Below are positions 24,820 to 34,057 of a stretch of DNA of 64,000 nucleotides, piece by piece. Within the stretch, counting starts at the first letter, position 1; every line of letters begins with the position of its first letter. Position numbers and translations under genes: made by a program. Under the pieces are notes generated by a model. The model searched no databases. It saw only the letters and a list, made by a program, of their open reading frames with translations, and was not told the DNA's origin. The DNA is from WSZJ01 sp964590435 (GTDB lineage: Bacteria > Planctomycetota > MHYJ01 > WSZJ01). The stretch is taken from the NCBI GenBank assembly GCA_964590435.1, contig CAZPWT010000008.1, positions 1 through 64,000 on the forward strand, in the 5' to 3' direction.

Positions 24820-27800
24820 CCGTCGCGACTTCCTGAAGTCTGCAGGATTCGCGGGAAGCGCCGCGTGGCTCGCCTCGGGCGGCCTCAGCCTGGAGGCGTT
24901 CGAACCTTTCCCCGACGTCGACCCGCTGGCGGCGTATCCGGCGCGCGACTGGGAGAAGGTGTACCGCGAGCAGTTCCGGTACGACTCCAGCTTCGCATGG
25001 GTGTGCTCCCCGAACTGCACCCACTCGTGCCGCATGCGCGCCTACGTCCGCAACGGCGTCGTGCTCCGCAGCGAGCAGAACTACGACAGCGGCCGCGTCG
25101 GCGACCTCTACGGGAACAAGGCTACCGTAAACTGGAACCCCCGAGGCTGCTCCAACGGCTTCACGATGCAGCGCCGCATGTACGGCCCCTACCGCCTCCG
25201 CTACCCCATGATCCGCAAGATGTGGAAGCAGTGGGCCGACGACGGGTTCCCCGAGCTCACTCCCGACAACCATAAGAAGTACAAGTTCGATTCGCGCGGA
25301 AGCGACGAGCTCGTGAAGATCGCCTGGGACGACGCATTCAAGTACCTCGCGAAGGGCGTCGTGCACATCATGAAGAAGTACTCGGGGGACCAGGGCCGCA
25401 AGCGCCTGATCGACGAGGGCTACCCCGAAGAAATGCTCCTCCACCACGAGAATTCCGGCGCCCGCGTCTGCAAGGTCCGCGGCGGCATGGGCCTCCTCGG
25501 CGTCATGGGCAAGTACGGCATGTACCGCTTCGGCCAGGGCCTCGCCCTCGCCGACGCCAAGATCCGCGGCGTGGAGGAGAAGGACGCAAAGGGCTCGCGC
25601 ATCTGGTCGAACTACACCTGGCACGGCGACCAGGCCCCGGGGCACCCGTTCGTGCACGGGCTGCAGGCCTCCGACTGCGACCTCAACGACTTCCGCTTCT
25701 CCAAGCTCCACATCCAGATGGGCAAGAACCTCATCGAGAACAAGCGCGCCGACAATCACTTCTTCACCGAATGCATGGAACGCGGCGCCAAGATCGTCGT
25801 CATCACGCCCGAATACTCGCCGCCGGCATCCAAGGCCGACTACTGGATCCCCATCCGCCCGAACAGCGACACCGCGCTCCTCCTCGGCATCACAAAGCTG
25901 ATGATGGACGAAAAGAAGTACGACGAGGCGTTCGTGAAACGCTTCACGGACTTCCCGCTCCTCGTCCGTCAGGACACGCTGAAGCGGCTGCAGGCGAAGG
26001 ACGTGATCAAGGACTATGCGGCGCCTGACCTGTCAGAAGGGGCGTCGTTCAAGATCCACGGGATGACGAAGGAGCAGCGCGAGAAGATCGGCGATTTCGT
26101 GGTCTGGGACACGAAGTCCAACGGGCCGAAGGCGGTCACGCGTGACGCGGTCGGTGCGCTGTGGGACAAGCTGGGCGTCGAGCCTGCGCTCGAGGGCTCG
26201 TTCAAGGTGAAGACGGTGGACGGTAAGGAAGTGGAGGTCCGGCCGCTGTTCGACCTGTACAAGAACGTGCACCTGAAGGACTACGATCTCGACACGGTGC
26301 ACGAGATCACGCGGGCGCCGAAGGAGCTGATCCGCCGGCTGACGGACGACATCGCGACGACGAAGCCGGTGGCGATCCACCAGGGCGAAGGCATCAATCA
26401 CTGGTTCCACGCGACGGAGGCGAACCGGGCGAGTTACCTGCCGCTGATGTTGACCGGAAACATCGGCGTCCCCGGCGCCGGGTCGCACACGTGGGCGGGC
26501 AACTACAAGGCGGCCCTTTTCCAAGGGTCGAGTTGGACGGGCCCGGGGTTCAAGGGCTGGGTCGCCGAAGATCCGTGGCACCTCAACCTGGACGAGAGCG
26601 CGGACGGCAAGGACATCCACGCCCACGCCTTCACGCAGGACGAGGAGCCGGCGTACTGGAACTACGACGACAAGCCGCTCGTGGTCGAGACGCCGTCGGG
26701 ACACAAGTGCTTCACCGGCAAGTCCCACATGCCCACGCCGACGAAGTTCCTGTGGTTCACCAACGTGAACCTCTTCAACAACGCGAAGTGGGCTTACCAG
26801 ATGTTGATGAAGACGAACACGAAGATCGAGATGATCTGCTCGACGGACATCGAGATGACCTCGAGCGTGGAGTACAGCGACCTGGTGTTCGCCGCGAACT
26901 GCTGGATGGAGTTCCAGCAGTACGAGGTGACGGGGTCTTGCTCGAACCCGTTCCTGCAGATCTGGGGGCGCGGGATCAAGCCGGTGTACGACACGAAGGA
27001 CGACCCGGTCATTCTCGCGAACGCGTCGAAGGCGGTCGGCGAGTTGATCGGCGAGCCGCGGCTCACGGATCTCTGGAAGTTCACGCACGAGGGGAAGACC
27101 GAGGTCTACATCCAGCGGCTGCTCGACGCGTCCACCACGGCACGCGGGTACAAGGTGAAGGACATCGTCGAGGGCAAGTACGGCGAGCCCGGCGCGGCGC
27201 TGTTCCTCTTCAGGACCTACCCGCGCGTGCCGTTCTACGAGCAGGTGACCGACAACCTGCCCTTCTACACCCCGACCGGAAGGCTGCAGGCCTACAACGA
27301 CGAGGACGAGGTGGTCGAGTACGGCGAGAACTTCATCGTGCACCGCGAGGGGCCTGAGGCGACGCCTTACCTCCCCAACGTGATTGTGAGCTCGAATCCG
27401 TGGATCCGCCCGCAGGCGTACGGGATCCCCGAGGACGCGATGGGCTGCGGGGAGCGCCAGGTGCGCAATATCCGGAAGCCGTGGAGCGAGGTGAAGAACA
27501 CGAAGAATCCGCTCTGGGAAGCGGGGTTCAAGTTCTACTGCATCACCCCGAAGTCGCGGCACTCGACGCACTCGCAGTGGCAGGTCACGGACTGGCAGTT
27601 CATCTGGAACAACCAGTTCGGCGACCCGTACCGGCGAGACAAGCGGCAGGCAGGGGTCGGCGAACACCAGATTCACATCAATCCGGCGGCGGCGAAGGAC
27701 ATGGGAATCGCGGACGGCGACTACGTGTACGTCGATGCGAACCCTGCTGACCGGCCGTTCATCGGGTGGAAGCCGGACGACCCGCAGTACAAGGTCGGGC

Positions 27801-28246
27801 GACTGATGCTGCGCGCCAAGTACAACGCGGCCTATCCCTACAGCGCCGTGATGATGAAGCACGCGCCGTTCATCGCGACGGAGAAGTCCGTGAAGGCGCA
27901 TGAGACGCGCGAGGACGGCCGGGCCCAGTCCGAGGGGACCGGTTACCAGTCGAGCTTCCGCTACGGCTCGCAGCAGTCCGTCACCCGCGGCTGGCTCATG
28001 CCGATGCACCAGCTTGACTCGCTCTTCCACAAGACCAAGGCCCGCATGGGATTCATCTTCGGCGGCGAGGCGGACAACCATGCGGTGAACACGACTCCGA
28101 AGGAGACGCTGGTCAAGATCACGAAGGCCGAAAACGGCGGGTTGAACGGCGTGGGCGTGTGGGAGCCCGCCGCCAACGGATTCGGCCCGGGCGGGGAGAA
28201 CGACTTCATGAAGAAATACATGCAGGGGAAGGTGACCAAGGGTTAG
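24809..28246 (+). CDS. nxrA: Nitrite oxidoreductase/nitrate reductase-like molybdopterin subunit A
   Basis: 1145 residues, close to the length of periplasmic NxrA of Nitrospira and anammox bacteria. A Tat signal (RRDFLK, residues 5-10) indicates folded export. The Fe-S cluster motif is Cys66-x3-Cys70-x3-Cys74-x39-Cys114. The body is type II DMSO reductase-like with bis-MGD-binding segments (for example MGKNLIENKRADNHFFTECMERG and the C-terminal dinucleotide-binding domain GVGEHQIHINPAAAKDMGIADGDYV). It interconverts nitrite and nitrate, or acts on a related oxyanion; the direction cannot be read from sequence. The partners are the Fe-S subunit (28563) and the haem subunit (22170). The symbol is by resemblance and not proven orthology. 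Confidence 0.85.
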   Translation: MAINRRDFLKSAGFAGSAAWLASGGLSLEAFEPFPDVDPLAAYPARDWEKVYREQFRYDSSFAWVCSPNCTHSCRMRAYVRNGVVLRSEQNYDSGRVGDLYGNKATVNWNPRGCSNGFTMQRRMYGPYRLRYPMIRKMWKQWADDGFPELTPDNHKKYKFDSRGSDELVKIAWDDAFKYLAKGVVHIMKKYSGDQGRKRLIDEGYPEEMLLHHENSGARVCKVRGGMGLLGVMGKYGMYRFGQGLALADAKIRGVEEKDAKGSRIWSNYTWHGDQAPGHPFVHGLQASDCDLNDFRFSKLHIQMGKNLIENKRADNHFFTECMERGAKIVVITPEYSPPASKADYWIPIRPNSDTALLLGITKLMMDEKKYDEAFVKRFTDFPLLVRQDTLKRLQAKDVIKDYAAPDLSEGASFKIHGMTKEQREKIGDFVVWDTKSNGPKAVTRDAVGALWDKLGVEPALEGSFKVKTVDGKEVEVRPLFDLYKNVHLKDYDLDTVHEITRAPKELIRRLTDDIATTKPVAIHQGEGINHWFHATEANRASYLPLMLTGNIGVPGAGSHTWAGNYKAALFQGSSWTGPGFKGWVAEDPWHLNLDESADGKDIHAHAFTQDEEPAYWNYDDKPLVVETPSGHKCFTGKSHMPTPTKFLWFTNVNLFNNAKWAYQMLMKTNTKIEMICSTDIEMTSSVEYSDLVFAANCWMEFQQYEVTGSCSNPFLQIWGRGIKPVYDTKDDPVILANASKAVGELIGEPRLTDLWKFTHEGKTEVYIQRLLDASTTARGYKVKDIVEGKYGEPGAALFLFRTYPRVPFYEQVTDNLPFYTPTGRLQAYNDEDEVVEYGENFIVHREGPEATPYLPNVIVSSNPWIRPQAYGIPEDAMGCGERQVRNIRKPWSEVKNTKNPLWEAGFKFYCITPKSRHSTHSQWQVTDWQFIWNNQFGDPYRRDKRQAGVGEHQIHINPAAAKDMGIADGDYVYVDANPADRPFIGWKPDDPQYKVGRLMLRAKYNAAYPYSAVMMKHAPFIATEKSVKAHETREDGRAQSEGTGYQSSFRYGSQQSVTRGWLMPMHQLDSLFHKTKARMGFIFGGEADNHAVNTTPKETLVKITKAENGGLNGVGVWEPAANGFGPGGENDFMKKYMQGKVTKG

Positions 28247-28276
28247 CGGCCAGGGGCTGTGGAGCAGGAGGACACG

Positions 28277-28549
28277 ATGCCGGAAAAAGAGACGGAACAG
28301 GACGACCCGCTGGAATTCGTCGGAATGGCGATCCCGGCGGGGCCGCAGGCTGACGAAGACATGACCCGTGCGGTCGTGGAGGAGTTCCTGTTGAACGGGT
28401 TCGACCGGGAGCGCCTCGTACGGCTGTTCCAGGACCCGTTCTACGCCGGCACGCACCGGGTGTGGGCGACGCGCGGGCAGCAGTTCGTGGAACGGGTGAT
28501 CGACGACGTGCTCCGCGAGTGGAGCCCGTCTCCGCAGGCGGGCAACTAA
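28277..28549 (+). CDS. Small acidic protein between the A and B subunits, unknown
   Basis: 90 residues from the ATG at 28277, which has AGGAGGA six bases upstream; an in-frame GTG at 28259 lacks this. The protein is acidic, cytoplasmic-looking and mostly helical (DEDMTRAVVEEFLLNGFDRERLVRLFQDPFYAG). It has no metal motif. Its place between the catalytic and Fe-S subunit genes, with only 30- and 13-base gaps, implies co-expression and perhaps an assembly or chaperone role. No family was recognised. Confidence 0.78.
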   Translation: MPEKETEQDDPLEFVGMAIPAGPQADEDMTRAVVEEFLLNGFDRERLVRLFQDPFYAGTHRVWATRGQQFVERVIDDVLREWSPSPQAGN

Positions 28550-28562
28550 GGAGGCTTCACGC

Positions 28563-29837
28563 ATGTCCCAGGTCTATAACTGGCAACTCGGACGGCAGAT
28601 GGAGTACCCGTACGAGGAGCACCATCCCGATCACCAGTTCGCGTTCGTCTTCAACACGAACCGCTGCATCGCGTGCCAGACGTGCACGATGAGCTGCAAG
28701 TCCACCTGGACCTTCTCCAAGGGCCAGGAACTCATGTGGTGGAACAACGTCGAGACGAAACCCTACGGCGGATATCCCCAGAACTGGGACAAGAAGATCC
28801 TCCAGCTCCTGGACGAGGCCCACACCCGCGCCGGCGAGGAAATGGCCTGGGGCGGCAAGAGGACGGACAAGACCCTGTATGGCCAGTACAAGGGCATGAC
28901 GATCTTCGAAGCCGCAAAACGGGCGGTCAACCCGGCTTCCCAGCAGCGCGTCCTGGGCTACGTCCCCACCGAGTCCGAATGGACGTCCCCCAACATCTTC
29001 GAGGACAACGCGACCCCGTACGAAGGTGGCCCGTTCGGCATCTCCAAGGACGGCGCCTCGCTCCCCGAACACAAGACCTGGTTCTTCTACCTGCAGCGCA
29101 TCTGCAATCACTGCACATATCCCGGCTGCCTTGCGGCCTGCCCGCGCAAGGCGATCTACAAGCGCCCTGAGGACGGGATCGTGCTGATCGACCAGGAGCG
29201 CTGCCGCGGATACCGCAGGTGCGTGGAGGCATGCCCCTACAAGAAGGCGATGTACCGGCCGTCGACGCGGACATCGGAGAAGTGCGTCGCGTGCTACCCG
29301 CGCATCGAGGGGAAGGATCCCCTCTGCGGCGGCGCGCCGATGGAAACGCGCTGCATGACGAGTTGCGTCGGGCAGATCCGCCTGCAGGGACTCGTCCAGG
29401 TGGAAAAGGACGGGTCATGGACGGAAAACAAGAAGAGCCCGCTTTACCACCTGGTCAAGGTCGCCAAGGTCGCGCTGCCGCTCTACCCGCAGTTCGGGAC
29501 CGAGCCGAACGGTTTCTACATCCCGCCCCGCTGGGTCCCGCGCGAGTACCTCAAGCAGATGTTCGGCCCGGGCGTGGACGACGCCATCGAGAATTACACG
29601 ATCCCGAACCGCGAACTCCTCGCCGTCCTCCAGCTCTTCCGCAAAGACCAGCGCATCATCTACAGCTACGAGATCGAGCCCGGGGAGAAGCGCTTCGAGA
29701 CGACGATTCGTGGAAAGAAGTTCGAGCTCTACAACGACACGATCATCGCGTTCGGGAAGGACCGCCAGGAACTGTTCCGGACCGCGGTGGAAGAGCCGTT
29801 CCACATTCGGCCCGACAAGCACGCCAACTCCATCTAG
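28563..29837 (+). CDS. nxrB: Nitrite oxidoreductase/nitrate reductase-like Fe-S subunit B
   Basis: 424 residues, full length for the NxrB family. The N-terminus (VYNWQLGRQMEYPYEE, then FVFNTNRCIACQTCTMSCK) strongly resembles Nitrospira and anammox NxrB. There are four Fe-S cluster motifs: C35/C38/C41/C45; CNHCTYPGCLAACP; CRGYRRCVEACP, where Tyr replaces one Cys as in [3Fe-4S]-containing type II beta subunits; and CVACYPR with CMTSC. It has no signal of its own, so it should be carried across the membrane with subunit A by the Tat system. It passes electrons between the Mo site and the haem subunit. Confidence 0.9.
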   Translation: MSQVYNWQLGRQMEYPYEEHHPDHQFAFVFNTNRCIACQTCTMSCKSTWTFSKGQELMWWNNVETKPYGGYPQNWDKKILQLLDEAHTRAGEEMAWGGKRTDKTLYGQYKGMTIFEAAKRAVNPASQQRVLGYVPTESEWTSPNIFEDNATPYEGGPFGISKDGASLPEHKTWFFYLQRICNHCTYPGCLAACPRKAIYKRPEDGIVLIDQERCRGYRRCVEACPYKKAMYRPSTRTSEKCVACYPRIEGKDPLCGGAPMETRCMTSCVGQIRLQGLVQVEKDGSWTENKKSPLYHLVKVAKVALPLYPQFGTEPNGFYIPPRWVPREYLKQMFGPGVDDAIENYTIPNRELLAVLQLFRKDQRIIYSYEIEPGEKRFETTIRGKKFELYNDTIIAFGKDRQELFRTAVEEPFHIRPDKHANSI

Positions 29838-29847
29838 GGGAATCCCG

Positions 29848-30609
29848 ATGCCCGCCACCATCTCGGAACTTGCGGCCGACGCAGAACTCGCCTTTCTGCG
29901 CGCCGGATACTATCGATTCCTGGCCCGGTCGTTCGCGTATCCGCGCTCCGGGATGGCGGAGTCGCTTCGGGGGGAAGTTCCAGCGTCCGGAACGGCGGAG
30001 GTTTTCGGGGAAGCGGCGCCGTTGATTCGTGAGAGGCTGGAGGCGGTGAAGCGGGTGCTGAAGGACATGACGGATGCGAGGCTGGAGACGCTGCATCTGG
30101 AGACTTACGGTCACACGATCTCCGAGACGTTTCCGCCGCACGAAACGCGGTACGGGAGTGCGCATCCGTTTCAGGAGACCCAGGATCTGGCGGATGTGAC
30201 TGCATTCTACCGTGCGTTCGGACTGCAGGTCCGGGCCGGCGCCGGGGAGCGGGCTGACCACGTGTGGATGCAGCTCGAGTTCATGCACTTCCTGGCCGTC
30301 AAGCAGTTGGTGGCGCTGGAGAGAGGCGAAGTAGAAGGGGCGGAGAGGACGATGGAGGCGGCGCGTGGATTCCTGAAGGACCACATTGGGCGATGGGGCC
30401 CAGTGTTCGGGGAAATTCTCGCGAAGAAGGCCACGAGCGACCCCCACCGCGCCTTGGGAGCGCTGTTGGCCTCAGTTTTGCAGGCGGATACGGCTCGCCT
30501 TGAAGTCACGCCGGGCGAAGTCAGCGCGGAACCGATCGCGATTCCGCCGGAGCCGTCGGCCGAAGGCGAAGAAGTTGAAGAAGACGAAAGCAGCGACTGC
30601 GGTGTGTAG
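29848..30609 (+). CDS. TorD/NarJ-family molybdoenzyme assembly chaperone
   Basis: 253 residues, all-helical, no signal peptide. Family features: N-terminal LRAGYYRFLARSFAYP, middle YGHTISETFPPHETRYG (position of the conserved E-P-H-P-type motif), and FMHFLAVKQLVALERGE followed by FLKDHIGRWGPVFGEIL. Such chaperones bind the Tat signal or apoprotein of the catalytic subunit until cofactor is inserted. The C-terminal ~25 residues are an acidic tail (GEEVEEDESSDCGV). It is the last gene of the operon; an intrinsic terminator begins 15 bases after the stop codon. Confidence 0.88.
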   Translation: MPATISELAADAELAFLRAGYYRFLARSFAYPRSGMAESLRGEVPASGTAEVFGEAAPLIRERLEAVKRVLKDMTDARLETLHLETYGHTISETFPPHETRYGSAHPFQETQDLADVTAFYRAFGLQVRAGAGERADHVWMQLEFMHFLAVKQLVALERGEVEGAERTMEAARGFLKDHIGRWGPVFGEILAKKATSDPHRALGALLASVLQADTARLEVTPGEVSAEPIAIPPEPSAEGEEVEEDESSDCGV

Positions 30610-30624
30610 ACCACGGTCGCTACA

Positions 30625-30666
30625 GGAGTCGGCGTCTGTGGCGGGCGCCGACTCCGCTTTTTTTTT
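30625..30666 (+). terminator. Intrinsic terminator of the molybdoenzyme operon
   Basis: A perfect 10-bp stem GGAGTCGGCG/CGCCGACTCC with an 11-base loop is followed by GC and nine T. It is placed 15 bases after the chaperone stop codon. This is the best intrinsic terminator in the window. Confidence 0.95.
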
Positions 30667-30852
30667 GCCCCTGTGATGGGGCCCGGCGCCGCGCCCGGTC
30701 CGCGTGCCCTGCTTCGCGTCCCGCCACGGCTCCCCCTGCACCCGTCGTCCCGGGCTTCGGGGCGAGTTCCGCCTCGGGCGGAATAAGACGAGGACGTTGG
30801 GGAATTGGCGCACGCGTCGCGCCGAAACGCCGCATTCAGACGTGCATCGCTT

Positions 30853-30868
30853 CGGCCCAAGGCTTGCT
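30853..30868 (+). promoter_or_regulatory. Candidate sigma-54 promoter before the histidine kinase
   Basis: CGGCCCAAGGCTTGCT: GG and GC are ten bases apart, with GGC and TTGC(T) matching the -24/-12 consensus. Transcription would start about 25 bases before the GTG at 30904. A sigma-54 activator is encoded at 38226-39617. In a G+C-rich genome such matches can arise by chance. Confidence 0.4.
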
Positions 30869-30903
30869 TTCTGCGAAATACCCCGATTCACGACCAGGGA
30901 GCC

Positions 30904-32493
30904 GTGAGCAACGACATCCTCAATGAAATCGTCCAGGACCTGAACGCCGGCCGCGGCTTCCAGGAGATCCTCGATTCCATCTATGCGCGGATGCGCGGCC
31001 ACCTGCCGTGCAACCGGCTCGCGGTGTCGGTCTACGACGCCGCCCGCGACACGCTCACCATCCATGCCTGCCGCAGCGACGGTCCCGTGCTTCTCCACGA
31101 AGGCTACAGCGCCCGGCTGCGCGGTTCCTCCCTCGAGCCCCTCCTGCGCACCGGCGAACCCCGCATCATCCCCGACCTCGACGCCTACGTCCGCGCCCAC
31201 CCCTCCTCCGAGGCCACCCGGCTCATCGTCCGCGAGGGCATGCTCTCCTCCCTCTCCCTCCCCCTCATCGCCCGGGGCAACCCCTTCGGCGTCCTCTTCA
31301 TCTCCTCCCGCCAGCGCGACGCCTACACCCCCGATCACGCCACCTTCACCCGCGCCGTCGCGGGGCACATCTCCGTCGCCCTCGAGCGGTCCCTGCTCGT
31401 CGAGGAAATCCGGAAGAGCAAGGAGCACCTCGAGAACATCCTCGAGAATTCAGCGGATGCGATCGTGACGGTCGACCAGTCGGACCTGATCCGGAGCTGG
31501 AACCGCGGCGCGGAGCGCATGTTCGGGTGGCCCGCCTCGGAAATCCTCGGGCAGCCGATCGAGTCGCTGATCCCCGAGGAGCTGCGCGATGCCGGCGAAC
31601 TGCGCCGCATCCGTGCGGAAGTCGAACGCGAGGGGTTCCTCGAAGGCTATGAATCGGTCCGCATCTCGCGTGACGGCCGCCGCCTCGCCGTGAACATCAC
31701 GAGCACGGCGATCCGGGACAAGTCAGGGAAGATCGTCGGGCGAAGCGCGATCCTGCGGGACATGACGAAGATGAAGCGCCTTCAGGCCGACCTGGTGCGG
31801 TCGCAGAGCCTGGCGGCGGTCGGCGAGCTGGCGGCGACGGTGGCGCACGAGATCAAGAACCCGCTCGCGGGAATCAGCGGGGCGATCCAGGTCATCGCGG
31901 ACGCGATCCCGGCGACGGACCCGCGGCGCGAGATCGTCTCCGAAATCCTGGCCCAGGTGCGCCGGCTGGACGAGACCGTCCGGGACCTGCTGGTCTTCGC
32001 TCGACCCTGGACCCCGGAGCCCCAGTCGACGGACCTGGTGGAGCTCCTGGGAAGAGTCACTCGGATCCTGAAGCAGCAGGAACGGATGTCGACCATCACC
32101 CTTCGGTGCGACACGCCGCCATCGCTTCTGCTCTCCGCCGACCCGCGCCTGCTCCAGGAGGTGTTCTTCAACATCCTGCAGAACGCGGTGGACGCGATGC
32201 CCCGCGGCGGGGAGATCGTGGTCGACGTGCAGGAGACGCCGGGACTGGCGGTGGTGCGGGTCCGCGACACCGGTTGCGGGATCTCGCCCGACCACCTCCC
32301 GCGCCTGTTCTCGCCGTTCTTCACGACGAAGACGCGCGGCACGGGGCTGGGGCTGGCGATTTCGAAGCGCATGATCGAGGCGCACGGCGGGCGGGTCGAC
32401 ATCGACAGCGAGCTGGGGAAGGGGACCGAGGTGAAGATTACGCTGCCGCTGGAGAGTGCCGCGGCGCGGGTCGGGATTGGCGGCCTGCGGTAA
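30904..32493 (+). CDS. Sensor histidine kinase with GAF and PAS domains
   Basis: 529 residues from the GTG at 30904 (GGGAG upstream); the open frame extends to 30805 but that part is low-complexity. Order: GAF domain (about 15-165), short coiled linker (EEIRKSKEHLENILENSADAI), PAS domain (about 180-300), HisKA with the phospho-acceptor His in ATVAHEIKNPLAG, and HATPase with N box NILQNAVDAM, G1 DTGCGIS and G2 GTGLGLAIS. It has no membrane segment, so it senses a cytoplasmic signal. It is NtrB/AtoS-like, and the sigma-54 activator at 38226 is a possible partner, although other genes lie between. Confidence 0.9.
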   Translation: MSNDILNEIVQDLNAGRGFQEILDSIYARMRGHLPCNRLAVSVYDAARDTLTIHACRSDGPVLLHEGYSARLRGSSLEPLLRTGEPRIIPDLDAYVRAHPSSEATRLIVREGMLSSLSLPLIARGNPFGVLFISSRQRDAYTPDHATFTRAVAGHISVALERSLLVEEIRKSKEHLENILENSADAIVTVDQSDLIRSWNRGAERMFGWPASEILGQPIESLIPEELRDAGELRRIRAEVEREGFLEGYESVRISRDGRRLAVNITSTAIRDKSGKIVGRSAILRDMTKMKRLQADLVRSQSLAAVGELAATVAHEIKNPLAGISGAIQVIADAIPATDPRREIVSEILAQVRRLDETVRDLLVFARPWTPEPQSTDLVELLGRVTRILKQQERMSTITLRCDTPPSLLLSADPRLLQEVFFNILQNAVDAMPRGGEIVVDVQETPGLAVVRVRDTGCGISPDHLPRLFSPFFTTKTRGTGLGLAISKRMIEAHGGRVDIDSELGKGTEVKITLPLESAAARVGIGGLR

Positions 32494-32504
32494 CCGGCCG
32501 GGGC

Positions 32505-33059
32505 CTACGCGGGTCGGGCGCCGGCCCGTTCGTGGCGCAGGACGCCGGCTTCGGACCCCGAAAGCGGCGTGAGGCCCAATCCCAGCCGATGCGCGAGGAA
32601 ATCCGAGAGCCCGTCGGCATCGGTCAGCGCGAATATCGGGACGCTCTGCTCCGTCCCGGGGGTACGCGACACGGCCGCGATGATGTCCTGGTCCGCCGCG
32701 GTGCAGGCCGGCAGTTCGCCGGCGCCGAACACGCGAACCCGCGGGATCGCCACGTCGCGGAATCCCTCCACGATCGCCACGTCCACGCCGGGAAACGCTT
32801 CCTCCGCGATCCGCACCGGGTCCGCCTCCGGCTCGCGCCGCCGCACCGCCCATTCGCCCGGTCCGACGACCGCGACGGCCGCCGCGCCGCCCTCCCAGAA
32901 GCGGCTGGAGTCCTTCCCTTCCCGGTCCAGCTGGTAGCCCTTGGAGCAGTGCTTGACGACCCCGACGCGCAGGCCACGGGACGTCCAGAGCCGCACGAGG
33001 CGCTCGATCATCCAGGTCTTTCCCGAATCCGACGGCCCGCAAAAGGCGATGAGTTTCAT
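32505..33059 (-). CDS. mobB: Molybdopterin-guanine dinucleotide biosynthesis adaptor protein
   Basis: 184 residues. P-loop GPSDSGKT (about 8-15), then VGVVKHCSKGYQLDREGKDSSRFW, typical of MobB, and VDVAIVEGFRDVAIPRV. MobB binds GTP and helps MobA attach GMP to molybdopterin, forming the bis-MGD cofactor that type II DMSO reductases need. Its place 2 kb from the molybdoenzyme operon supports that link. It is convergent with the histidine kinase gene, with only 11 bases between stop codons. Confidence 0.9.
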   Translation of the reverse strand: MKLIAFCGPSDSGKTWMIERLVRLWTSRGLRVGVVKHCSKGYQLDREGKDSSRFWEGGAAAVAVVGPGEWAVRRREPEADPVRIAEEAFPGVDVAIVEGFRDVAIPRVRVFGAGELPACTAADQDIIAAVSRTPGTEQSVPIFALTDADGLSDFLAHRLGLGLTPLSGSEAGVLRHERAGARPA

Positions 33060-33189
33060 GGCACGGTCTCCCGAGGGTGACGGAACAATTGCGAATGGGG
33101 TGCCGTTGCGGGCGCGACCGGAAAGCGGATGCGACGGTCCTCAATGCGAAGTAGTCCGCTCAGCCGGGGAAATACGCGCAATCCGTCGC

Positions 33190-34035
33190 CTACCCCGCGC
33201 TCCGCGCCACCAGCAGCGGCACCGGGCTCGATCTCAGCACCTTCTCCGCGACGCTTCCCAGCACGGCCCTCGCGATCCCGGTGCGGCCGTGGGTCGAGCA
33301 GGCGATGAAGTCGGCTTTCTTCTGCGCCACGGTGTAGAGGATCTCCTCCGCCGGGTCGCCGGTGCTGATCAGGCTGTCGCAATCCACGCCTTCGTCCGCA
33401 AAGAGCGCCTTGGCGGTTTCCACGACGCGCTCGGCGTGCGCCACCGTTTCGCCCAGGGCGGGCTTGGGCGGCAGGACGTGGACCAGGACGACCTCCGCCC
33501 CGAACGCCTTCACCAGCTCGGCGACGTGCGGCGCGATCCCCAGGGCGAGCGTGCTCCCGTCGATCGGCACGACGATCCGGCGGATCCGGAACTGCGCGGG
33601 CTTCTTCTTCTCCTCGGGCGTCCGCACGACCAGCACCGGCACCGGGCTCGTCCGCAGCACGCTCTCCGCGATGCTCCCGTACGCCAGCCGCGCCAGCCCC
33701 TTCCTCCCGTGCGTCGCCATCGCGATCATCCCGTTCGCCTTCTCGGCGGCCGCCGCCACGATCGCCTCCGCCGCCGGCCCCGGCTTGACGATCCCCCGGC
33801 ACCGCACGCCCTTCTCCGACAGCCTCTTCTCCAGCGCCTTCACATAGCCCTGCGCCTCGGCACGCGCGTCGTCGGCCCGTTGCGGGTCGAGCGAAGCGGC
33901 GAGCGGCGCCTCCGCGACGTGCAGCAGCACGACGTCCGTCCCGGCGCGGGCCAGGAGGGGAACAAGGCCGTCGAGGACCGCCTCCGCCCCGGCGGAGGCG
34001 TCGATCGGCACCAGGATGTGCTTCAGCATGTCCAC
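33190..34035 (-). CDS. Universal stress protein, tandem two-domain type
   Basis: 281 residues made of two UspA-like domains of about 140 residues. Each has the ATP-binding motif of the family: THGRKGLARLAYGSIAESVLRTSPVPVLV in the first and THGRTGIARAVLGSVAEKVLRSSPVPLLV in the second, and each begins with a strand plus the Asp loop (VPIDAS, VPIDGS). It is cytoplasmic. Three such tandem proteins are clustered here (33190, 34058, 35210), a pattern seen in genomes where Usp proteins respond to oxygen limitation. The client process is unknown. Confidence 0.92.
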   Translation of the reverse strand: MDMLKHILVPIDASAGAEAVLDGLVPLLARAGTDVVLLHVAEAPLAASLDPQRADDARAEAQGYVKALEKRLSEKGVRCRGIVKPGPAAEAIVAAAAEKANGMIAMATHGRKGLARLAYGSIAESVLRTSPVPVLVVRTPEEKKKPAQFRIRRIVVPIDGSTLALGIAPHVAELVKAFGAEVVLVHVLPPKPALGETVAHAERVVETAKALFADEGVDCDSLISTGDPAEEILYTVAQKKADFIACSTHGRTGIARAVLGSVAEKVLRSSPVPLLVARSAG

Positions 34036-34057
34036 CCCCTGCGTTGGCCCGGCCCGC

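Noticed and set aside
28259..28549. Start of the small operon protein at GTG 28259
   Set aside because: The ATG at 28277 has an AGGAGGA site at ideal spacing, which falls inside the longer frame.
26033..28564. 843-codon minus-strand frame in the molybdoenzyme operon
   Set aside because: Antisense to subunit A; Arg/Val/Leu-rich shadow with no motif.
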